Source of the DNA: Billgrantia ethanolica
GTDB lineage: Bacteria; Pseudomonadota; Gammaproteobacteria; Pseudomonadales; Halomonadaceae
Assembly: GCF_021404305.1 (NCBI RefSeq)
Contig: NZ_JABFTX010000005.1
Coordinates: 124,001-188,000 of the forward strand
Reading direction: 5' to 3'
Length of the DNA: 64,000 nt
The notes under the pieces are model-generated. The model did not search any database. It was not told the origin of the DNA and saw nothing but the letters and a program-made list of their open reading frames with translations. The position numbers and the translations under genes are program-made. This document shows, piece by piece, positions 17,194 to 25,867 of this stretch (position 1 is its first letter; every line of letters starts with the position of its first letter).

Positions 17194-18435
17194 GTGAAAC
17201 ACATCGAGAAAGGCACGAGCCTGAAGCGCCTACCCGGCGATTTCATCCGCGACCTGACGCCCGAGAATGCCAGCGCCGGCCTGGTGGCCGGCGTGTTCGG
17301 CCTGAGCGCCGGCGTCATCCACATCAGCGCCGGCACCGCGGCCGGCCTGGATTCCTCCTTCATCATGATCTGGGTGATCAGCTACCTGATGATCAACGGT
17401 CTGTTCGGCCTGCTGGTGCCGAGCTACTACCGGCTGCCCCTGCCCATGGCCAACTCGATTCCCGGCGCGCTGCTGTTCGCCGCGGTGATCCCGGTGGTGG
17501 GGCTCGAGGCCGCCCTGGGCGCGACCCTGATCGCCGGCGCCATCTCGCTGGTGGCCGGACTCACCGGGGTGATGGCCACGGTGATGCGGCTGATCCCGAT
17601 GCCCATCGTGATGGGCATGATCGCCGGCGTGCTGCTGAGCTTCGGCACGCGCATGGTCGGCTCGCTGGACGACGCCCTGCTGCCGGCCGCGATCATGATC
17701 CTGAGTTTCTTCCTGGCGGCGCGGCTGTTTCGCCGCGTGCCGCCGCTGCTGGTGGCCATGGGCGCGGGCATCGCCTACCTGATGGCCACCGGCGTCGACT
17801 TCTCCGGCATCCAGGCCACGGTGCGCTTCCCCGAGTTCATCGTGCCCGAGTTCACCCTGGGCGCCTTCCTCGCCTACGGCCTGCCGCTGGCGATCATTCT
17901 GGTGGGGATGGAGACCCCGGCCGGCGTCGGCCTGGTCAAGGGCATGGGCTACGACAAGGTACCGGCCAACGGCATCACCGCGGTGGGCGGCCTGGGCACC
18001 ATGATCTCCTCGTTCTTCAACCTGCACAGCACCTGCATCGCCGCGCCGATGACCGGCATCTGCTCCTCGCCGGAAGCCGGCGAGCGCGACAAGCGCTGGG
18101 TGGCGGCGGTGATCACCGGGGCCATCTTCGTGGTGTGCGCGCCCTTCTACGGCTACGTGGTCAGCCTGATCGAGGCCACCCCGGGCTACTTCATCGCCAT
18201 CATCGCCGGCCTGGCGCTGGTCCGCGTGCTGACCTCGGCGCTGGCCATCGCCTTCTCCGGCAAGAAGCACGAGATGGGCGCGCTGTTCGCCTTCCTGATC
18301 GCCGCCTCGGGCATCCAGATCCTCGGCATCGGCGCCTCGTTCTGGGCACTGGTGCTGGGGGTGCTGATCTCGATGATCTTCGAGACCAAGGACTTCGAGT
18401 TCATCGTCAAGCGCGAGACCGCCGCGGCGCGCTAG
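17194..18435 (+). CDS. BenE-family benzoate transporter (first copy)
   Basis: A 413-residue inner-membrane protein with about 12 hydrophobic segments, related to the benzoate/H+ symporter family. Conserved features include ANSIPGALLFAA near 88-99, MPIVMGMIAGVLLSFG, and LVGMETPAGVGLVKGMGY in the C-terminal half. The start is a GTG at 17194 preceded by CTGGAG; upstream in-frame sequence overlaps benD and does not look like protein. It lies 73 bases after benD. It differs clearly from the second BenE-family gene, so the pair may prefer different aromatic acids. Confidence 0.82.
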   Translation: MKHIEKGTSLKRLPGDFIRDLTPENASAGLVAGVFGLSAGVIHISAGTAAGLDSSFIMIWVISYLMINGLFGLLVPSYYRLPLPMANSIPGALLFAAVIPVVGLEAALGATLIAGAISLVAGLTGVMATVMRLIPMPIVMGMIAGVLLSFGTRMVGSLDDALLPAAIMILSFFLAARLFRRVPPLLVAMGAGIAYLMATGVDFSGIQATVRFPEFIVPEFTLGAFLAYGLPLAIILVGMETPAGVGLVKGMGYDKVPANGITAVGGLGTMISSFFNLHSTCIAAPMTGICSSPEAGERDKRWVAAVITGAIFVVCAPFYGYVVSLIEATPGYFIAIIAGLALVRVLTSALAIAFSGKKHEMGALFAFLIAASGIQILGIGASFWALVLGVLISMIFETKDFEFIVKRETAAAR

Positions 18436-18459
18436 CGTAGCGGCCGTACGTCCTCCATT

Positions 18460-18494
18460 GGTCCGCGTGCGATCCGTCGCCGCGGGCCTTTTTT
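18460..18494 (+). terminator. Rho-independent terminator after the first transporter
   Basis: GGTCCGCG and CGCGGGCC pair over eight positions (one G-U) with a 13-base loop, followed immediately by six T. It would end or attenuate the cat-ben transcript before benE. Confidence 0.65.
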
Positions 18495-18533
18495 CCCGTT
18501 TCGACTCTCCATCCCACTCACGCGAGGTGAACC

Positions 18534-19742
18534 ATGTCATTGCGCCAGGACTGGTCGCTGTCGGCCGTGACCGCCGGCTTCGTGGCGGTGCTGATCTCCT
18601 ACGCCGGCCCGCTGGCGATCTTCTTCCAGGCCGCGCAGAGCGCGGACATCTCCGCCCAGATGATGAGTTCCTGGGTGTGGGCGATCTCCATTGGCGCCGC
18701 GGTGTCGGGTATCGGCCTGAGCCTGTGGCTCAAGGTGCCGGTGATCACCGCCTGGTCGGCGCCCGGCACGGCGCTGTTGGTCACGCTGTTTCCCGGGCTG
18801 TCGTTGAACGAGGCGGTGGGGGCCTATCTCACCGCCGCCTTGATCGTCTTTGCGGTGGGGGTGAGCGGCACCTTCGACCGTCTCATCGCACTGATTCCGC
18901 CCGGCATCGCCGCGGCAATGATGGCCGGCATCCTGTTCCAGTTCGGCCTCGGCGTGTTCACTGCGCTGGAGAGCTCTCCGGCCCTGGCCATGGGCATGCT
19001 CGCCGCCTACCTGGTGTTCAAGCGGCTCTTTCCGCGCTACTTCCTGGTGCTGTTGCTGCTGGTCGGGATCGTGCTGGCGGTGGTACTGGAGGGCGCCAGC
19101 CTGGCGGGCGTTTCATGGCAACTGGCCGCGCCCGAGCCGATTCGCCCCGAGTGGACGCTGAGCGCCACCTTGAGCCTGGCGCTGCCGCTGGCGCTGGTCA
19201 GTCTCACCGGCCAGTTCCTGCCGGGCATGGCGATCCTACGCGGCGCCGGCTACGCCACCCAGGCCCGGCCGATCCTCACCGTCACCAGCCTGGTGTCGAT
19301 GCCGATGGCGCTGTTCGGTGGCATCACCACGGTGGTGGCGGCCATCACCGCGGCGCTGTGTACCGGCAGGGCGGCCCACCCCGACCCCGCCAGGCGCTAT
19401 GTGGCCGGGGTGGCCAACGGCGTGTTCTATCTGTTCGGCGCGCTGTTCTCGGGCAGCATCGTGCTGCTGTTCACCTCGCTGCCGGTGACCTTCGTCGCCC
19501 TGCTGGCGGGACTGGCGCTGATCGGGGCGATCAGCGGCAACCTCAGTGCCGCGGCAGCCGAGAAGCAGCACCTCGAGGCCTCGATCATCACCTTCCTGGC
19601 CACCGCCTCGGGGATGAGCCTGTTCGGTCTGGGCTCGGCCTTCTGGGGTGTGGCGATCGGCTGTGCGGCCTATTTGATCCTGCATCGGCCGTGGGCGCAG
19701 CCAAGGCAGCGGGCGGCTTCTGTCGCTGGAGAAAAGCCATGA
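18534..19742 (+). CDS. benE: Benzoate/H+ symporter BenE
   Basis: A 402-residue, 12-segment inner-membrane permease. The N-terminus LISYAGPLAIFFQAAQ and the motif VITAWSAPGTALLV (near 66-79) are BenE hallmarks, as is ALVSLTGQFLPGMAILRGAGY in the C-terminal half. Uptake of benzoate with protons is the known family role. It starts with GAGGTG seven bases upstream and follows a terminator, so it may be expressed by read-through or its own promoter. Confidence 0.9.
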   Translation: MSLRQDWSLSAVTAGFVAVLISYAGPLAIFFQAAQSADISAQMMSSWVWAISIGAAVSGIGLSLWLKVPVITAWSAPGTALLVTLFPGLSLNEAVGAYLTAALIVFAVGVSGTFDRLIALIPPGIAAAMMAGILFQFGLGVFTALESSPALAMGMLAAYLVFKRLFPRYFLVLLLLVGIVLAVVLEGASLAGVSWQLAAPEPIRPEWTLSATLSLALPLALVSLTGQFLPGMAILRGAGYATQARPILTVTSLVSMPMALFGGITTVVAAITAALCTGRAAHPDPARRYVAGVANGVFYLFGALFSGSIVLLFTSLPVTFVALLAGLALIGAISGNLSAAAAEKQHLEASIITFLATASGMSLFGLGSAFWGVAIGCAAYLILHRPWAQPRQRAASVAGEKP

Positions 19743-19824
19743 TTGCTCTGGGCAGCGAATTCGGCCAATGTCGAGGCATGAGTGCCGAACATCGGCCGGC
19801 AATCGCAGCACGAGCGTGGCTCCC

Positions 19825-21540
19825 ATGTCTGATCGAGAGACCCCCGAGTACTCGGCGTGGAATCCCGGCCTCGAGGCCGACCTGCCCAGGCGCTACCAGC
19901 CCCTGGAAACCATCCATCGCGAGGAGAACGTCTATACCCGGCTGAGCGAGATCCCCGAACTGAGAGCCCTCACCGGCCTCGAGGAGGAGGAGCTGGTGGC
20001 GTTTCGTGCCGAGCGTCTGGTGCTGCACGAGTTGATCGTGCGGGTGACCGCCGATATCCGAGTGGCCGAGGGGGAAGAGGAGGAAGTGCTGGGGCGCAAC
20101 TTCCGCCGCATCACCCTGCAGATCCTCAGCGGCTACCTGCTGCCCCACATGCCGGCGCTGCGTCAGGCCTTCGACGAGCTCTACGCGACGATCCGGGCCG
20201 GAGTGGGGCAGATCCTGGAAGCGGCCTTCGCCGTCGAGCCGGAAGCGGCCGAGCCCGAGCCCGAGCCGGTCTCGCGGCTGGCCCGCTGGCTGGGCAGGCG
20301 TCCGGCGCCGCAGCGGCAGGCCGACCGCCGTACCCTGGAGGAGCGCCACCACGATGCCATCCAGGGCATCAAGCAGCGGGGGCTGGCCGCCCAGGACGAG
20401 CTCGCACAGGCCATCTACAAGAGCGCCTATCGGGTGATGAGCTCGATTGCCGCGGTCCAGGGGCATATCGGCGTGGACCGCGAGGTGCTGGCGACGCTGA
20501 TCGCCCGCCACGCCTGCAACGACTACGGCAGCCGTGTGGTCGGCAACCTGCTGGCGCCACACGTCGAGCGGGCCATCGAGCAGGAGGGCTACGCCCGGGT
20601 GCCACTCGCCGACGAGCCGATCCTGATCAGCCTCAAGGGCGCCTCGGCGGCCGGCAAGAGCTCCCTGCGCCACCTGTTGAGATACACCCTGCAGGACCTC
20701 GGTATCCCGCCGGAGCAGTACGGCACCATCACGCCCGATATCTGGCGTCGCCTGCTGCTCGACTACGAGACCCTGGGTGAGGCCTACAAGTACGCCGGTC
20801 GCCTGGCGGGCAAGGAGGTCAAGCTGATCGACGCCAAGTTGGACCGCTACATTCGCGACAAGGCGCAGCGGGACCGCACCATTCCCAACCTGCTGATCGA
20901 CCGCTTTCGCTTCGACAGTTTCTCCTCCGACACGGTGCCGCGGCTGCTGGATGGCACCTACGCCAAGTACGTCTCCACCATGCACATGTACTTCATCATC
21001 ACCCCGCCGGAGGCCACGGTGGAGCGGGGCTGGCTGAGGGGGCTGGAGCGCGGGCGCTACAAGGCGGTGTCGGACTTCCTGGGGCACTGTGTGGAGGCCT
21101 ACGACGGCATGCCCAGGGTGTTCTTCAAGTGGATGGACAGCCCGCGGCCACGCTTCAAGTACGTGTTCCTCGACAACAGCGTGCCCCGGCACACCCCGCC
21201 GGAGGTCGTCGCCCACGGCACCCGCGAAGTGCTGCACGTGCTGGACCCAGTGGGCCTGGTCAACCTCGACCGCTACAAGAAGATCCACACCGCGGCGACG
21301 TGTCCGGAGGAGGTCTATCCCGCCGGCGACACCCTGGCCGTGGCCGCCAACTGCACCTTTCTGAAGCAGTGCCTCGCCAAGGTACCGGAGGTGCGCTTCG
21401 CCGACCGCGCCAGCGGCAAGGTCTACCTGAGTGCCACCGCGGGCCGCTTCGCGGTGGAGGACGCCGCGCTGCTACGCGCCAAGCGGCAGGACCCGGAACT
21501 GGCGGCGCTGTTTGCGGCGCTGGGAGTGCCCGAGGGGTAG
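19825..21540 (+). CDS. P-loop ATPase/kinase-like protein of unknown function
   Basis: A 571-residue soluble protein I cannot assign to a named family. Residues 1-260 are largely helical and charged, with acidic stretches (EGEEEEV at 82-88, EAAEPEPEPE-like at 139-148). A Walker A motif GASAAGKS is at 272-279 and a Walker B-like NLLIDRFRFD near 355-364, recalling zeta-toxin or AAA_33-type nucleotide kinases. The C-terminal part (about 390-571) has EATVERGW and KYVFLDNSVPRHTPPE stretches. No partner antitoxin gene is next to it. It lies 82 bases after benE; the ATG at 19825 is chosen over an upstream one for codon and composition reasons. Its link to benzoate use is unknown. Confidence 0.55.
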   Translation: MSDRETPEYSAWNPGLEADLPRRYQPLETIHREENVYTRLSEIPELRALTGLEEEELVAFRAERLVLHELIVRVTADIRVAEGEEEEVLGRNFRRITLQILSGYLLPHMPALRQAFDELYATIRAGVGQILEAAFAVEPEAAEPEPEPVSRLARWLGRRPAPQRQADRRTLEERHHDAIQGIKQRGLAAQDELAQAIYKSAYRVMSSIAAVQGHIGVDREVLATLIARHACNDYGSRVVGNLLAPHVERAIEQEGYARVPLADEPILISLKGASAAGKSSLRHLLRYTLQDLGIPPEQYGTITPDIWRRLLLDYETLGEAYKYAGRLAGKEVKLIDAKLDRYIRDKAQRDRTIPNLLIDRFRFDSFSSDTVPRLLDGTYAKYVSTMHMYFIITPPEATVERGWLRGLERGRYKAVSDFLGHCVEAYDGMPRVFFKWMDSPRPRFKYVFLDNSVPRHTPPEVVAHGTREVLHVLDPVGLVNLDRYKKIHTAATCPEEVYPAGDTLAVAANCTFLKQCLAKVPEVRFADRASGKVYLSATAGRFAVEDAALLRAKRQDPELAALFAALGVPEG

Positions 21541-21546
21541 TGAATC

Positions 21547-22458
21547 TCAGCCTTCGACTGGGCGGGCAGGGGCGTCCAGGCTCTCGACCAGCTCGATCAG
21601 ATTGCAGAGTGCCGGGGAATCGTTGTCGGGCCGCCAGGCGAACCACAGCGGCATGGCGCAGGCGTCGAGCTCCGGCAGGTGCAGGAAGCGGATCCCCGGC
21701 ATGGGGTGATGACTGCTGGCGGCGGGCAGAATGGCGATGCCGAGCCCCGCGGCCACCATGCTCAGGATGGCGATGTTGTCGGCGCCATACTGCACCACCC
21801 GGGGGTGGAAGCTTAGACGCTGGAAGTGGGCCTGCATGCGATCGAAGTAGACCGGCGAAGCGCTGCGAAACCCCCACACGAACTCGGCGTCGGCCAACTG
21901 CTCCAGCCTCGTCGGCGGGACCTCGGCCCAGGAAGAACTTGCCGGCACCGCCAGCACCAGCGAATCGTGCTGCAGCAGGCGTGTCTCCAGCCCCGGCTGG
22001 CCGCTGTCGTCGAGGTAGAGGATGCCGGCATCCAGGGTGCCCTCCCGCAGCCGTTCCAACTGCGGCCCCGAGAGCAGCGGGAAGACCTCGAAGGCAACCT
22101 GAGGGAAGCGCTCGCGATAGCGCCCGAGCAGCCCGGCCACCTGCGGAACCCACAGGTGGGTCACCGTCACGCCCAGGCTGACCTTGCCGACCACCCCCTG
22201 TCCCAGCGCGGTGAGGCGTGCCTTGAGCCGCGTGCGGCGGTCGAGCAGCTGCTGTGCTTCCTCATAGAGCGCCTGGCCGGCCACCGTCAGGCGTACGCCG
22301 CGGGCATGCCGCTCGAACAGCCGCGTCTCCAGGTCCTCTTCCAGCAGGTGAATCTGACGGGTCAGGGCGGGCTGGGCGACATGCACGCGACGGCTGGCGG
22401 CGGAAATGGAGCCGGCCTCGACGACGGCGACAAAGTAGTGCAGTTGGCGGAATTCCAT
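21547..22458 (-). CDS. LysR-type regulator divergent from the glycine-riboswitch gene
   Basis: A 303-residue LysR-family regulator with a DNA-binding head in residues 1-60 (MEFRQLHYFVAVVE, RVHVAQPALTRQI) and the FERHARGVRLTVAG linker. The effector domain continues to the end. GGAG precedes the ATG at 22458 by five bases. It is divergent from the DadA-like gene and is the likely local regulator of that gene and perhaps of the symporter and hydrolase behind it. The inducer cannot be read from the sequence. Confidence 0.85.
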   Translation of the reverse strand: MEFRQLHYFVAVVEAGSISAASRRVHVAQPALTRQIHLLEEDLETRLFERHARGVRLTVAGQALYEEAQQLLDRRTRLKARLTALGQGVVGKVSLGVTVTHLWVPQVAGLLGRYRERFPQVAFEVFPLLSGPQLERLREGTLDAGILYLDDSGQPGLETRLLQHDSLVLAVPASSSWAEVPPTRLEQLADAEFVWGFRSASPVYFDRMQAHFQRLSFHPRVVQYGADNIAILSMVAAGLGIAILPAASSHHPMPGIRFLHLPELDACAMPLWFAWRPDNDSPALCNLIELVESLDAPARPVEG

Positions 22459-22550
22459 CGGCTCCGATACCTGAATGGCATGGCTTTCATCGATTATTGG
22501 TATTTTTCCTATGGATTCCCAGCGCGGATAGTGGCATGACTGATAGTGCG

Positions 22551-22741
22551 ACAGCGGGAGAGACCGGTCCGTGAGCTGCGGCACCGGCGCCGAAGGAGCA
22601 ACTGCCCCGGAAACTCTCAGGCCACAGGACCGCTTCGCATCACTGATTCCGAAGAGCGGCCGACGACTGCGTCCGTCGGCACACCGAAGGAGCAAGCGGG
22701 CATTGCGCGCGTGAATCTCTCAGGTTCCATGACGGATGGGG
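22551..22741 (+). ncRNA. Tandem glycine riboswitch (two aptamers)
   Basis: Two glycine aptamers in series. Aptamer 1 spans about 22554-22633 and has the core GCCGAAGGAGCAACTGCC and AACTCTCAGG. Aptamer 2 spans about 22647-22741 with ACCGAAGGAGCAAGC and AATCTCTCAGGTTCC. These purine-rich internal loops and the CTCTCAGG element are the family signature. The two aptamers act together on glycine binding and usually switch the downstream gene on. The expression platform is the hairpin at 22744-22765. The controlled gene is a DadA-like oxidase rather than the usual gcv operon. Confidence 0.93.
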
Positions 22742-22743
22742 TA

Positions 22744-22765
22744 CTCGCTGCCGGCTGGCGGCGAG
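22744..22765 (+). promoter_or_regulatory. Expression-platform hairpin of the riboswitch
   Basis: CTCGCTGCC-GGCT-GGCGGCGAG forms a nine-pair stem (one G-U) directly after aptamer 2. There is no U-tract, so control of translation or access to the Shine-Dalgarno (GGAG at 22783-22786) is more likely than transcription termination. Confidence 0.5.
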
Positions 22766-22793
22766 TTCGACCCGACGCGTCTGGAGAAACGCA

Positions 22794-24029
22794 ATGCAAC
22801 GTATCGCCGTCATCGGCGGTGGCATCACGGGTGTCACCACCGCCTACGCGCTGCTCAAACGCGGCCTGGACGTCACGCTCTACGAGCGCAACCGCTATGC
22901 AGCCATGGAGACCTCCTTCGCCAACGGTGGCCAACTGTCGGCCTCCAATGCCGAGGTGTGGACTCACTGGCCCACGGTGCTCAAAGGGCTGCGCTGGATG
23001 CTGCGAGCCGATGCGCCCCTGCTGGTGAATCCCCGGCCTACCTGGCACAAGCTGAGCTGGTTCGCCGAGTTCATCGCCGCCATTCCCCGCTATGCCGACA
23101 ACACCACGGAAACGGCACGCCTGGCGATCGCCGCCCGGGAGTATCTCTACCGCTGGGCGCGCGACGAAGAGATCGAGTTCGACCTCGAGCGGCGGGGCAT
23201 TCTGCACATCTACCGCGACAGGGCGAGCTTCGAGCATGCAGCCAGAGTCACCAGGTTGCTGGCGAATGGCGGGCTCGAGCGGCGGCCGGTGACGCCCGAG
23301 GAGATGCGCGCCATCGAGCCGAATCTGGCCGGCGACTACCATGGCGGCTTCTTCACCGAGAGCGACGCCACGGGCGACATCCACAAGTACACCCAGGGCC
23401 TGGCGGCTGCCGTCGAGCGTCGCGGCGGGAGCATTCGCTACGGCCAGGACGTGTCCGGCGTCGGGGCCGATGCCGGCGGAGCCTGGGTCGGCGTGCAAGG
23501 CGAGCGGGAGGCGTACGACGGCCTGGTAGTGTGCGCCGGTGTGGCGAGTCGTGGCCTGGCGGCCAGTCTCGGCGACCGTCTCAACGTCTATCCGGTGAAG
23601 GGCTACTCGATCACCGTGCATCTCGACGACGCGGCCTCTCGAGATGCGGCGCCGATGGTGAGCCTGCTGGACGACGAGGCCAAGCTGGTCACCAGCCGGC
23701 TGGGCGCCGAGCGTTTCCGCGTGGCCGGCACCGCCGAGTTCAACGGCCTCGACCGCGATATCCGTCACGACCGAGTTCGTCCGCTGATCGACTGGGTCGA
23801 ACGCTGCTTCCCCGGCGTCGGTACCCGGCGGGTCGTGCCCTGGGCGGGGCTGCGCCCCATGCTGCCCGACATGATGCCGCGGGTGGGAAGAGGGCGGCAG
23901 CCACGGGTGTTCTACAACACCGGTCACGGTCATCTGGGCTGGACGCTGTCGGCAATCACCGCCGAGCTGGTGGCTGACTCCGTGATGGTGGCCAGAACGG
24001 AGCAGGTACGTCCCAGCCTGGCTCAGTAA
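22794..24029 (+). CDS. FAD-dependent D-amino acid dehydrogenase-like oxidase (glycine-regulated)
   Basis: A 411-residue FAD oxidoreductase of the DadA/glycine-oxidase superfamily. The dinucleotide motif is VIGGGITG at 6-13, with YERN after the second strand (29-32) and the DadA-style TSFANGGQLS near 42-51. The C-terminal part has GLRPMLPDMMPRVG and NTGHGHLGWTLS, which bind FAD. Control by a glycine riboswitch suggests that glycine, or a compound giving glycine, is the substrate or signal. It could still be a D-alanine-type dehydrogenase. Periplasmic signal is absent, so it acts in the cytosol or at the inner face of the membrane. Confidence 0.85.
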   Translation: MQRIAVIGGGITGVTTAYALLKRGLDVTLYERNRYAAMETSFANGGQLSASNAEVWTHWPTVLKGLRWMLRADAPLLVNPRPTWHKLSWFAEFIAAIPRYADNTTETARLAIAAREYLYRWARDEEIEFDLERRGILHIYRDRASFEHAARVTRLLANGGLERRPVTPEEMRAIEPNLAGDYHGGFFTESDATGDIHKYTQGLAAAVERRGGSIRYGQDVSGVGADAGGAWVGVQGEREAYDGLVVCAGVASRGLAASLGDRLNVYPVKGYSITVHLDDAASRDAAPMVSLLDDEAKLVTSRLGAERFRVAGTAEFNGLDRDIRHDRVRPLIDWVERCFPGVGTRRVVPWAGLRPMLPDMMPRVGRGRQPRVFYNTGHGHLGWTLSAITAELVADSVMVARTEQVRPSLAQ

Positions 24030-24062
24030 CCGCTCCGCGCGCTTCAGTAAGGAAGCCTTCCA

Positions 24063-24089
24063 CGAGCCATGCCGTCATGGCATGGCTCG
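24063..24089 (+). other. Strong hairpin between the oxidase and symporter genes
   Basis: CGAGCCATGCC-GTCAT-GGCATGGCTCG has eleven perfect pairs and a five-base loop. A T-rich patch (24107-24112) lies only 18 bases later, so it is a weak terminator at best. It may reduce, rather than stop, read-through from the riboswitch transcript into the symporter genes. Confidence 0.45.
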
Positions 24090-24183
24090 CATCCCAAATC
24101 CCTATTTTTTCGATCGTGCCGTCTGTCCCATAGTCAGGAGACAACCCACAACAAGACTCGCTGCGGCGAGCTGGACTCTCCCG

Positions 24184-24396
24184 ATGACCAAGACCTACCA
24201 TCTCCTGACTGGGCTGCACTTCGCCCTGTGCACGCTGGCCATGATCTGGCCCGGTGCGCTGATTGCCAACCGCATCGAGCCCATCGTGCTGGGGCTGCCC
24301 TTCCTGTTCTTCTGGTACATCCTGTGGATGCTGGTGCTGTTCGCCGGCATGTGGCTTGCCTACGTCGTACGTCACGGAGGCGGCCGTCATGACTGA
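24184..24396 (+). CDS. DUF3311-type small membrane protein
   Basis: A 70-residue protein with two hydrophobic segments (about 5-27 and 34-63), of the DUF3311 type that regularly precedes sodium/solute symporters and probably assists them. It overlaps the symporter gene by eight bases, so the two are translated together. The ATG at 24184 restores the usual family length; an earlier in-frame start would add a non-membrane stretch. Confidence 0.75.
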   Translation: MTKTYHLLTGLHFALCTLAMIWPGALIANRIEPIVLGLPFLFFWYILWMLVLFAGMWLAYVVRHGGGRHD

Positions 24397-25852
24397 TTCG
24401 CTGATCGTGGTCGGTATCACCCTGACCTATCTCGCCATGGTGCTGTGGGTGGGCCTGCGCGCCCGCGGTCAGCAGAGCTCGAGCCTCGAGGGCTATGTGG
24501 CCGGCGGACGCCACGTCGGCGTGGTGATCCTGTTCTTCATCCTCGGTGCCGAGATCTTCTCCGCCTTTGCCTTCCTCGGTGCGCCGGGCTGGGCCTATCA
24601 GCACGGCTCGCCGGCCTTCTACATTCTCGCCTACCTGGCGCTGGTGCCGATCACCATCTGGGCGATGGGGCCTCGGGTCGCCGAGCTGGGCCGCCAGAAG
24701 GGCTATCTGACCCAGGGCGACATGATCGCCGACCACTACCGGAGCAAGGCGCTGGGTATCCTGGCCGGCACCATCGGCGTGCTGGCGCTGGTACCCTATC
24801 TGACCATCCAGATCGCCGGAGCCGGGCTGCTCTTCCAGGCCGCCACCGATGGGTTGATTCCCTTCTGGCTCGGCGCCCTGCTGGCCTTCATGGTGGTGGC
24901 GGCCTACGTGTTCTGCAGCGGCCTGAGCGGCATCGGCTGGACCAATCTGGTGCAGGGCATCATGATGATCGCCATCGCCTGGTTTCTGGGCCTGGCCGTG
25001 TCGCAGCGCCTCTACGGCGGGGTCGGCGAAATGTTCCTCCAGCTTCAGCAGGCGGCGCCCGAGTACCTGACCATGCCCGGCGCCAGCGGCATGAGCTGGG
25101 GTTACTTCAGCACCGCGGTGCTGGTCAGCGCCTTCGGCGGGGCCATGTGGCCGCATCTGTTCATGAAGTTCTACTCCGCCGACAGCGGCCGCACCCTGCG
25201 CAAGGTCAGCGTCTTCTATCCGCTCTACGCCTACCTGCTGGTGCCGCTGCTGTTCATCGGCTTTGCCGGCGTGCTGGTGTTCGCCGACGAGCCGCTGGCG
25301 CGCTCGGATACCGTGCTGCTGCGCATGGTCATGGACGTGGCCAATTTCTCCCCCTGGGTGATCGGATTGATGCTCTCCGGTGCGCTGGCGGCGGCCATGT
25401 CCACCGGCGCCAACCTGGCCCATACCGCGGCCATCGTACTGGTACGCGATGTGCTGGGGCCCACCGTGATGCAGCGCGCCAGTGAACGGACCGTGGTCAG
25501 CGCCACCCGCTGGAGCGTGGTCGGCCTGTCGCTGATCGCCTATCTCTTCGCCCTGGCAAATCCCGCTTCCCTGGTCCTGCTGCTGCTCGGCGCCTATGGA
25601 CTGATCGTACAGCTCTTCCCCATGGTGATCGGCGCCCTGTTCCTGCCGCGACTGCGTCGCACCAGCGTCATGGCGGGCGCCCTGATGGGCAGCCTGGCCT
25701 ATCTGCTGATGGACTTCGTCTGGAGCTCGCCGCTGGGCTGGCATGCCGGCGTATGGGCGATGCTGCTCAACGTGGGCGTGGTAGCGGCCTGGCAGGGGCT
25801 ATCCCGCTCTGCTCGTCAGGGCCACCCCTTATCCAGCACTCCAAGTCACTGA
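24389..25852 (+). CDS. Sodium:solute symporter (SSS family)
   Basis: A 487-residue inner-membrane protein with about 13 hydrophobic helices. YVAGGRHVGVV near 31-41, the SSS motif FSAFAFLGAPGWAYQHG near 54-70 and SGALAAAMSTGANLAHTAAI around 330-349 mark the family. It most resembles pairs of DUF3311 and symporter used for organic or amino acids. With the M20 hydrolase 15 bases downstream, an N-acyl amino acid such as hippurate is a reasonable substrate guess. The start overlaps the DUF3311 gene. Confidence 0.85.
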   Translation: MTDSLIVVGITLTYLAMVLWVGLRARGQQSSSLEGYVAGGRHVGVVILFFILGAEIFSAFAFLGAPGWAYQHGSPAFYILAYLALVPITIWAMGPRVAELGRQKGYLTQGDMIADHYRSKALGILAGTIGVLALVPYLTIQIAGAGLLFQAATDGLIPFWLGALLAFMVVAAYVFCSGLSGIGWTNLVQGIMMIAIAWFLGLAVSQRLYGGVGEMFLQLQQAAPEYLTMPGASGMSWGYFSTAVLVSAFGGAMWPHLFMKFYSADSGRTLRKVSVFYPLYAYLLVPLLFIGFAGVLVFADEPLARSDTVLLRMVMDVANFSPWVIGLMLSGALAAAMSTGANLAHTAAIVLVRDVLGPTVMQRASERTVVSATRWSVVGLSLIAYLFALANPASLVLLLLGAYGLIVQLFPMVIGALFLPRLRRTSVMAGALMGSLAYLLMDFVWSSPLGWHAGVWAMLLNVGVVAAWQGLSRSARQGHPLSSTPSH

Positions 25853-25867
25853 ACCGCCACGGAGGCC

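Noticed and set aside
19825..21540. Zeta-toxin of a toxin-antitoxin pair
   Set aside because: The Walker A resemblance is not enough. The protein is much larger and has no antitoxin gene beside it.
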